A stretch of 64,000 nucleotides of DNA from Scylla paramamosain (lineage: Eukaryota; Arthropoda; Malacostraca; Decapoda; Portunidae): positions 12,809,267 to 12,873,266 of the forward strand of contig NC_087171.1 of assembly GCF_035594125.1 (NCBI RefSeq). The letters run 5' to 3'. A program made the position numbers and the translations under genes. The notes beneath the pieces are model-generated. The model was given only the letters and a program-made list of their open reading frames with translations. It had not been told where the DNA came from and did not search any database. Below, one piece after another: positions 55,640 to 64,000 of this stretch (position 1 is its first letter; the number at the start of each line of letters is the position of its first letter).

Positions 55640-56253
55640 TTATTTTGTCACTTCGGGACACGCGAACATCCTGCTTTGAAATATGCGACGAATAAAACTG
55701 TGGTTCCTTTCAAATTCCTTATTAAGTTATGGGTAAAAAATGATCCGAATGAAAGTTATTTGGTGTCTTACAATTCAACCATAGTTTTTGGTAGTAAATT
55801 TGTTGCACGTTTTCAAACAAGACTGGAATGTATAGACCAATCAACGAGTGAGAGCGTCAATCAGTGGCTGCCAAATAATGTTCCCGTGCCCTCAGGTGCC
55901 AAAATTACTACCATTCTTCGTGAAATAGAATGCAGTAGAATAGAGGCTGACTTAAATGTGCTATGTATATATGCTCTGTGTTTTGGCGCCTCAGATCAAT
56001 CAATTAAGAACACACTATCTCTCTTTTTAGTGTCTTGCGATAGTGTTCAGTTTTCTATATAAATCTTTTGAGGTATCTTTGCTCAGTCTCACTGTTGGAA
56101 GCATCGGTGCCGCGTGTGTCGCAATGTGATGGATGAAGAGGGAAGAAATCCTGCTCTTGATATGTACGATAAAGATGCAAATGATGACCTTCAAATCCAC
56201 AGCCTGAAAAAAAAAAAAGGCCCAATCATTATTTTCTCTGTATATAAATAGAT
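55640..56253 (+). pseudogene. decayed open frame with two in-frame stops, family unknown
   Basis: Just after an acceptor-like GCGTTTTAG (to 55639), one frame stays open for 140 codons to TAA (56060-56062). After a second stop, TGA (56069-56071), it reopens in the same frame for about 60 codons to about 56253. Both parts read like ordinary protein. The second has a Cys/His cluster, SHCWKHRCRVCRNVMDEEG, suggestive of a zinc-binding site, followed by an acidic stretch. In AT-rich DNA such a long open frame is unlikely by chance, and shared frame across the stops suggests one former gene or transposon ORF. I do not recognise the family; a DNA-transposon or viral relic is possible. Confidence 0.35.
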
Positions 56254-56276
56254 AGATTCAGAATGATTGATATATT

Positions 56277-56387
<111 letters not shown>

Positions 56388-56454
56388 TTATATTTTTAAT
56401 TATATATATAACTAGGCGAAAAAAAAATTCCTCGGAAATATAGAGAGGAACGGA

Positions 56455-56561
<107 letters not shown>

Positions 56562-56660
56562 TCCACATATTGTAACATTAGTTGATGCTTGCTTATTATT
56601 TCGTTTTCATTTGTTTAGTGTGTTGGTTGTTGCAAAACAGTTGGACAAGAAAACTGTAAA

Positions 56661-56663
<3 letters not shown>

Positions 56664-56719
<56 letters not shown>

Positions 56720-56740
56720 AGAGAGAGAGAGAGAGAGAGA
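56664..56740. repeat. compound (GT)n(GA)n microsatellite
   Basis: About 27 GT units, CA, then about ten GA units. Confidence 0.97.
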
Positions 56741-57624
56741 ACAGTTACCCGGCGGCAGTGCAGTATCAGGAAGCACATAATATTCCTGTGTCATTTTAAC
56801 CTGTGGACTTTTACCATGATGTCCAGGAGGAGGTAATTGATGGATGACAATAAAAAGTTTCGGATGGTCATGGACAGCACGGCAGACAGAGGGAAGCAGA
56901 TAGAGAAATAGGAACTTCTGCTGGAGTGCCCTGTAACAGAGGAAAAGGAGACAAAAATAAGTGGGAAGCGATAGTGGAGGTCCTTGTTCTGTAGTGAAAT
57001 GATAAAGTCTGCTGATAATGATGAAGTAATAGTCATTTGAAACCAACATGTATGCACAATTGATGGATAAAAAGATGGCATTCGCTTATAATACACACAC
57101 GGCATGTAGGTGTGAGTGTTATTAGTTTGCCTTGATTTACCTGATGAATATACAGGTGATATAACATCGAGTCCCTTCTTTGTTGTCCACTATACGAACC
57201 CCACTCATTATTCTGCTGTCGTGTCATCCTTAGGCTAACACCTCGCCTTGTAGTGGGCAGAGGGAGTGTGTCACTGGCTTGGTGGTGATGTGGGTCATTA
57301 CTTAACTCAAAGGTGACGCTCGTGGCTACCCATCATCAACCCAGCGCGTAGTGAGTTCACCTTCCACCATGTGTTGTCGTCAGTGGTGAGTTCCCGGGCA
57401 TGCTTGAATTAAGTTATTAGACACCAAATAAAAACCTAATGCAGTGCGCAGTGCCCCGGTAATTGCATAGAAAAATTACCTTGTTGCAATGAATACTGAT
57501 TGCACCTGGCCAGTGATCTCCCATGAATATATCAACGAGTGTTATCCTTTATAACTGTTGTGATAGAGATGTTCTAATGGCATTGTTCCTCGCTGATTGG
57601 TATTGAATGACGTGATTGGACGTG

Positions 57625-57625
<1 letters not shown>
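56741..57625. other. non-coding stretch
   Basis: No array. CCACCATGTGTTGTCGTCAGTG|GTGAGT at 57366 has a good start context and a donor but only about five codons, so it is not called. Confidence 0.4.

Positions 57626-57684
<59 letters not shown>
57626..57684. repeat. (CA)n microsatellite
   Basis: About 29 CA units directly after the segment shared with position 89-115. Confidence 0.97.
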
Positions 57685-57686
<2 letters not shown>

Positions 57687-58409
57687 CGGCTCAGTTATTA
57701 ATACATGGTAACTAAGTGGCTGGCATATGGTAGTGGTAGACTCAGGTCCCTGTTAGAACGCCACCTTTGTCGAGTCATCAAAAATAACCAGCGTACGAGT
57801 ATTAACTGTAAATCCCCCTTTGCAGCTCGACGCAAATGGGATATAGTGAACCTCGAAGTTCTTAGCATTGTAAACACGTGACTGAACACAACACAAGCCG
57901 GGCAGACGATCCATGCCATTATAAAGCCGAGCCACACACTAATCCTGATATATATGTAGGGCAAGACTGCTGGGTCCACCACTCAGCCTGTTGTTAAGTG
58001 CCTTGCCCTTCGTTCTTAAGAGAGACCTCCTTGCATGGTCTCGTCCATTAGGACACCCCACGCCACTTGTATTGAATGGCTGCCTAGCGTCTCCATCCTC
58101 GGGGCGGGACGTACCTCGTGCCTGATGCTGTCTTCCTGCTCTGTTATATCTTATCGCTCTAGTGCCTGGTGCTTAAAGCCAAATTGGGTCTGGAAATATT
58201 AATCTGGTGTATGAAATGTCAATTAATGTAATGTTATTTTGATATTACGTTCACACATTAATGAAAATAATGTTCAAAGATTTTGTCTTGAAGAGATGTA
58301 CTAGTTATTTGTATAATTTCCATTTATTTCTTATTAGGTATAATATGAAGATGAACCACACCAGCTGATTTGACGTTTCCTAGGATAGGTTAAATTGATA
58401 GGTCAGGTT
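57685..58409. other. non-coding stretch, nothing recognised
   Basis: Mixed DNA with no splice-supported frame. Confidence 0.45.
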
Positions 58410-58692
58410 ACAAATAACGGGTTCAAGCTTGAAAAATTTAGGTTTAGGAAGGAGATAGGAAAAAATTGGTTCTCAAATAGAGTGGTAGATGAGTGGAACG
58501 GACTCAGTAATCATGTTGTTAGTGCTAGGACACTAGAGAGCTTTAAGTGAAGATTAGACAGGTTTATGGATGGGGATAATAGATGGAAATAGGTAGGTAT
58601 ATTTCATACAGGGACTGCCACGTGTAAGCCTGGTCGCTTCGTGCAGCTTCCCTTATTTCTTATGTTCTTATGTTCTTATGTTCTTATGTTAC
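58410..58692 (+). mobile_element. CR1/L2-like LINE 3' end with octamer tail
   Basis: RT-ORF C-terminus reads GFKLEKFRFRKEIGKNWFSN and continues RVVDEWNGLSNHVVSARTLESFK with single stops thereafter. The 3' UTR has ACTGCCACGTGTAAGCCTGG and ends in TTATGTTC repeats (about 58658-58690). An AT-rich octamer microsatellite at the 3' end, rather than poly-A, is typical of CR1/L2-type LINEs. Best-preserved copy of this family here, 5'-truncated. Confidence 0.72.
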
Positions 58693-60416
58693 TTAGTATA
58701 ATCTGATGTACTCTATTCTAACTTACTACAACTCGTAACGAAACACCCATCCAAGAAGTAGCTGATCTTCGCGTCATGTTTTACTAGTTTAATCATTTAC
58801 TGTCTTTATTAATAGAAATCAACAACTTTAATAAATTATCCAAACGGTTCAGACATCAGAATCATATACTGTCACTTTGCAGATATTCCATCCATGATCA
58901 CACCGACACTCTATGTGACTCCTTACCTACGAGTGAAGGGGGCCAGCCAAGGACACAGAAAACGAGGGGTTGCAAGGAAAAGCCTGATAAGTAGCAGTTA
59001 ATAAAAAAATGAAATAAAGAAAGGGGTATTGCAGGATAATTAAATTCAGGAAATGACTTGACCGTCCCCTTTTGAAACCGCTCAAGTGATAGAACAAAAA
59101 CTCGCAACTCTTACCAAGAAATGGATGTATTTTCCGAAAGATCCGAAGGGGAAACTCACCATCCGTCCGTATATTTCCCCCCTGATCACAATTGCACTCT
59201 CTCACGTAACCAGTCCTCAAAACACATCACCGCTGGATCTCTCCTTGATATCGTTACGGGCCCCAAGTTTAGGGAGTCCATACACATTATTATGGTCTGA
59301 GAGGATTTAAGACGTGGAGATCCTTAATGTAAGTCCCCTAATGAAGATTGATACGCGGCCATTACACGAAAGTTGAGCGTTGATCGTGGTGAAAAGAAAA
59401 AAAAAAAAAGTGGTGGGTGTTGGTTAGCGTGGGACGAGTGAGTGAGTGAGTGGAGGGGGGAAGAGTATGTTGCCGTGCGGAGACGTTTGGTAGTGGTGGT
59501 GGTGGGTGTTAAGTGGTGTGTGCTAAGGGTAGCTTCGGTGTATCGGTTTGAGTTGTAATGGTGTTGGTCTGAAGTCATTATGGTTGTAATTATTGGTAAC
59601 TACTCGTTTGATGGAGTGGTAATGTTTGCAACACAGGAGGATGGTGCGTTGCTCTGCTAACAACGTGTTCTTGGGAAAATTATATGTATTTTTGTCTACA
59701 TCCAGCTTTTTTTTTTTCTATGTATCATCTCTATAATTATCGACTTAGATTATGTTTACAAATTAGTAACCCAAAGAGAAGAGGAAATTGTATACATAAA
59801 TCTTAGACACTCTCAAAATAATAAAAAAAAAAAAAACTCTCAGATCTTGTTATTGTCGGGATGAAAGAATGAATGAGTTACCGTCTGATTAAACATTACA
59901 GTGATGCTTAGTTATTGCTAATTATAAAGATCGCCACGTCGGAAAATTAGTTGATTGTTACCGTAATTAATGACAGTGTTAATATGACGTTCGGCTGCTC
60001 GCTCGCCTTTAAAGAAGACATGATCATGTGACTGCGGAGGCGGTGACATGAGGCGGTGACAGCTGGGAAAGAACTCGAAGGGACACGGAGGCACCTGTTA
60101 TGCAATAGTTCATCCTCTGAAGATTCGTATTGGTATAACATTGCAGTATGTATTCAGAAACTTGTAGGGGTGAAAATTCATTGCCTTTGATTGGGAGAAA
60201 AAAAAAGTTTCTAGCCGTGGGAAACTAAGAATAAGTGCCAGAAAACAGCAGCCCTCACTTGATATGGGGTTTCATCTCCTCTTACTGAAGTCCTCTATGG
60301 TTCTTGCTCTCCCTCCTCACTTCTCTCTACGCACTAAAATATTTTCCCCTTGATAACTCATCCCCTCTCGTATCCTTCCCACCATCCCCCACAAGACTCC
60401 CTTTGCTGCCCTCTCC
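58693..60416. other. non-coding stretch, nothing recognised
   Basis: AT-rich DNA. GAGTGAGTGAGTG and GTGGTGGTGG short runs near 59440-59500, an A-run near 59825. Minus-strand frames near 59000-59220 have donor-like sites but no convincing exon. Confidence 0.4.
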
Positions 60417-60627
<211 letters not shown>

Positions 60628-60632
<5 letters not shown>

Positions 60633-61035
60633 GAGAGGAGAGGAGAGTAGAGTAAAACGTCTATCGTTCGCACATTCACCCTTTAATGCAGTGGCCGCCT
60701 CACAGAAAGTGCCTTTGTTCAGCGCGCATGACGACCTCCCACCAACCAGACAGACTCCCCGACGCCGCCATCTCAACACCAACAAGGATTACGCACGTGG
60801 CAAAACAAACTGACGGACCGATGTGTCATCATTCATCTCAACCAATCCTCCTCCTCCTCCTCCTCCTCCTCCTCCTCCTCCTCGCTATTTCCCGCGTTTC
60901 CCCGCACAAGCCTGGGAATGAATAGCTTGTTATTACCGCGAACGTGATTCATGACAGCGCATTTCAGCCGCACGATGGTCGCTTCTTATAATCTGGTGTG
61001 TATAATTAAGCATAATAATTTGCTTGCTCACGTAG
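60628..61035. other. CpG-bearing stretch with (CTC)n
   Basis: Moderately GC-rich, with 12 CTC units at 60847-60882. No start- or splice-supported frame. Confidence 0.5.
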
Positions 61036-61082
61036 CGCTCCAGGCAGGTGGAAATGATATTCGCCAGCTAGAGCAAGTCTGG
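61036..61082 (+). CDS. possible short exon (47 bp)
   Basis: Acceptor TTGCTTGCTCACGTAG ends at 61035 and donor TGG|GTGAGTG follows 61082. Two bases plus 15 codons read LQAGGNDIRQLEQVW (phase 1 in, 0 out), soluble and helix-like. Short, so chance cannot be excluded. Confidence 0.22.
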
Positions 61083-61532
61083 GTGAGTGTGCGTGGTGCG
61101 GGTTACTGGGCAGCGGCAGGCCAGCTGGGGTCGAGGTGGATCTTATTGCCTTCTTTTTTTTTTTTTTTTCCGTGGTTGTATTTTTGGTTCGCGCATTTGA
61201 TGGGCGTAAACACGGCAGGCAGTGAAGGCCGCGACGAGGCTCCGGGATGCAGTGAAAGACCTAATGTGTTACGAGGTTCTTGTTTGTTGTGTGTGTGTTG
61301 GTAGGGGGGAGGGCGCCTTTGCGTGTACTCGTATATACGTGCACGAAAGTACTTTCCTTAATAGATACGTTTGAGTAATGCATATATAAGTACCTCAGAA
61401 TAATGATGGACTCTTTCTCTGTTTACATCTTTATCACTGTGGCTGCGTCTATGTTTGTATCTGTTTCTATCAGTAATCACTGTTTTCATTCATGTTTTGA
61501 ATTCAAACTACAAGACAATAAGGAAATTGGAT

Positions 61533-61536
<4 letters not shown>
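61083..61536. other. non-coding stretch
   Basis: Contains an 18-base T-run near 61152; nothing recognised. Confidence 0.45.
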
Positions 61537-62215
<679 letters not shown>

Positions 62216-62320
62216 AGTCTCGCGCGGCCAGGGCCAATCGGCTGCCTCAGCACGCTGTGGAGGGCGTTCACGGGACGCGTCGTGGGTGGGATGCGAGGAG
62301 CATCTCGCTGCCACCCTCAG
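62216..62320. other. CpG-rich segment with CCAAT motif
   Basis: CTCGCGCGGCCAGGGCCAATCG and CACGGGACGCGTCG are dense in CpG. It may be promoter-proximal to the short exon candidate that follows; no TATA or initiator can be assigned. Confidence 0.3.
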
Positions 62321-62365
62321 CATGCCGGCCAAGGTGGTGACCCAGGACTTGGAGGCTCGTGACCG
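62321..62365 (+). CDS. possible short exon with start codon
   Basis: Preceded by CTCGCTGCCACCCTCAG, an acceptor-like tract, and followed by CCG|GTGAGCC, a donor-like site. Only one frame is open, from an ATG at 62322: MPAKVVTQDLEARD plus two bases. It could be a first exon below a CpG-rich promoter or an internal exon. Unrecognised. Confidence 0.22.
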
Positions 62366-63403
62366 GTGAGCCAGAAGACGACATTAGGGAGCAGGCGCTG
62401 CCGGCCTGCCCGGAGAGGGGAGAGGAGGCCAAATGGTGGCAGTTTAAGGCTTGCCTTGCCGACGCTGTCCTCTTGGTGCTGCTTAAGCACCGTATTAGCT
62501 CTCTAACTGTCTGCCATGTTCCTTTACTGTTAACATGTACATTTGCCCGTGCTTGGCTTGGCCCTGTTTTACTCATGTGTTATAATTTTTGACCTTCGCG
62601 TCGAGTACCTGCAGTAAGTGATGACTGCCACCACACTGTGACTGACTGTTGATAGTGTGTGTGTGTTAACACGAACGCACAAAATGAAAGACGCCTATAC
62701 ATTTAGGAAAAAAATAATGTTGCATAGAAGCCTGTTTTTCAACAGATATTAACGGACGGACATTACCAGTACAGCTCGCGAATCTCCCCCAAATATGATA
62801 ATAATATATTTTCTAGGAATAGCAGGTGAGTATCAGCAGTAGTCATCTTCTCTGTGGCCTGATATCACCTATGACCTTACTTCCCTTGTCATGAGCCCAC
62901 TGGACATTCCTGGTAAGAACAGCAAAGTAGCCTAGTATATCATAGCATGGAAGATTATCACAAACTCAGAGAAGTATAACATGGAACGTGTTTAGGAACA
63001 CTTCAGTGATTCTTCTCTCAACAGGCTGTTGTGGAAGCGATCAATTCTCATAAGTGTTGTCTCGATTATAATCATAGTTTAACATAGATTTTGCGCTCAT
63101 GACAAGCCAACGCATCATGTCTGTTATCTTCGTGAACACTTATTTTGATAGTCCTGGGTCCTGAACATTTCCAGATACTCGTAGGTGCCTTGATGCTGCC
63201 TCGTACCGTGTTGTTCAAGTCCCTGCTCTTCTGTCTGCTGACGTGATGCTCGATAATGTCATCGCCACGTCTCACAGCGCGACAAATGTAATTATTGTCT
63301 TGCCTTCCACACCATAATGGAGGCAGGTACAGAGCCATGTATACACTAATAAGAATTTCTTCAACTGTATGGTATAGCATGCGTCACATCCTTCACGTTA
63401 TTG

Positions 63404-63406
<3 letters not shown>
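62366..63406. other. non-coding stretch
   Basis: A good donor-like AGCAG|GTGAGTATC lies at about 62828 without a convincing exon. An open segment ending CATTCCTG|GTAAGAA (about 62912) reads DITYDLTSLVMSPLDIPG, but its acceptor is poor. Confidence 0.35.

Positions 63407-63479
<73 letters not shown>
63407..63479. repeat. (TC)n microsatellite
   Basis: About 36 TC units. Confidence 0.98.
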
Positions 63480-63481
<2 letters not shown>

Positions 63482-64000
63482 AGGAGAATGCTTTGTTCAT
63501 CACCTTCTTTCGCTATTCTGACTCTGTAGGTTAGTTTAACGTATTGATATTTGGCACTGTACTTAAAAGGGCAATAGTCTTGAGTATTGTACTTGGGTGT
63601 TGTCTAATGAGTATCTTCTCTAGGTGCCACGTGATTTTCCTTGCTGCATCAAAAAAAAAAAAAAAACTACATTAACTAACGAAGAAAGCGTGACGGAAGT
63701 CTTTTCAGAATACTCCACAGGTAAATCTGTGTGTTGGCATATGGCTTCTCTATCATTATCCTGTGTAACTATAACTGCTTTAATAATATTTATCAGTTTT
63801 GGCGCATAAGCTGCCGGATCTCATATTGTGAAAGGAATAGAAATCTGTGGGGTTCAGTCTGGATGGCCGGGTGGAGGACGGGAGGCGGGTCGCTGTGGTG
63901 CGAGTCCAGAAGTGATAGACAAAGGTCGTTCGTGGGGGAAATAAAGGCGCCGCCCGACGGCATTTCCGAGGACCGCACACTGGTTGACAACAGCCTTTGT
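63480..64000. other. non-coding to window end
   Basis: A-run at about 63650. A GC-rich part (63850-63980) has short frames open on both strands without splice support. Confidence 0.45.

Noticed and set aside
57360..57395. Start-context ATG with five codons and a GTGAGT donor
   Set aside because: Too short to distinguish from chance, and no promoter element upstream.
58905..58930. Minus-strand fused site CACTCGTAG|GTAAGG
   Set aside because: Single weak example with a non-CAG acceptor and GTAAGG; not enough to claim a ratchet point on that strand.
62840..62915. Open segment ending at CATTCCTG|GTAAGAA
   Set aside because: Acceptor side is purine-rich and an in-frame TAG lies directly upstream; boundaries cannot be justified.

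Overview
This is eukaryotic nuclear DNA, most likely from a decapod crustacean (a brachyuran crab is my best guess, not proven). The evidence is: (i) an extreme load of long, near-perfect AC/GT, AG/CT and AT dinucleotide arrays, about a tenth of the window by my hand tally; (ii) several 5'-truncated, decayed copies of two non-LTR retrotransposon (LINE) families, one of which I recognise from decapod genomes; (iii) arthropod-style splice sites and a short secreted-protein first exon. I see no operon, Shine-Dalgarno-led gene, rRNA, intact tRNA or CRISPR. The longest open frames are mostly simple-repeat translations and are not genes.

Gene content is sparse, so most of the window is probably intron or intergenic DNA. 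The best gene signal is on the minus strand at about 8.2-8.4 kb: a TATA-like box, a leader, a strong start context and 12 codons of a hydrophobic signal peptide ending exactly at a GTAAGT donor. Its later exons were not found. On the plus strand the best exon candidate is at 4596-4716. It is GC-rich within AT-rich flanks and is bounded by a strong acceptor and a CAG|GTAAGG donor. Weaker exon candidates on the same strand lie at 2284, 24926, 49410, 55529, 61036 and 62321. Two of these (4596 and 55529) begin with a fused acceptor/donor, CAG|GTRAGT, which is the signature of a recursive-splicing ratchet point. They are phase-compatible with each other. A decayed open frame with two in-frame stops lies at 55640-56253.

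Mobile DNA: 0-10 kb carries LINE 3' ends (4909, 5398, 6648, 7858). A second LINE set lies at 17.6, 22.2, 34.2, 46.0, 51.0, 53.8, 54.9 and 58.4 kb. A roughly 210-bp terminal-inverted-repeat (MITE-like) family has about nine copies between 21.7 and 45.7 kb in both orientations. A long imperfect hairpin element sits at 36456-36673 and a tRNA-derived SINE remnant at 40.2 kb. Degenerate minisatellites and local duplications lie at 16.3, 19.2-19.5, 20.85-21.1, 29.46-29.88 and 45.25-45.5 kb. Microsatellites occur throughout, some as facing complementary arrays (16.0, 16.8, 50.8 and 60.5 kb).

Limits: no alignment or gene prediction could be run. Family names rest on reading translated fragments by eye, and exon calls rest on splice-site shape plus an open frame.
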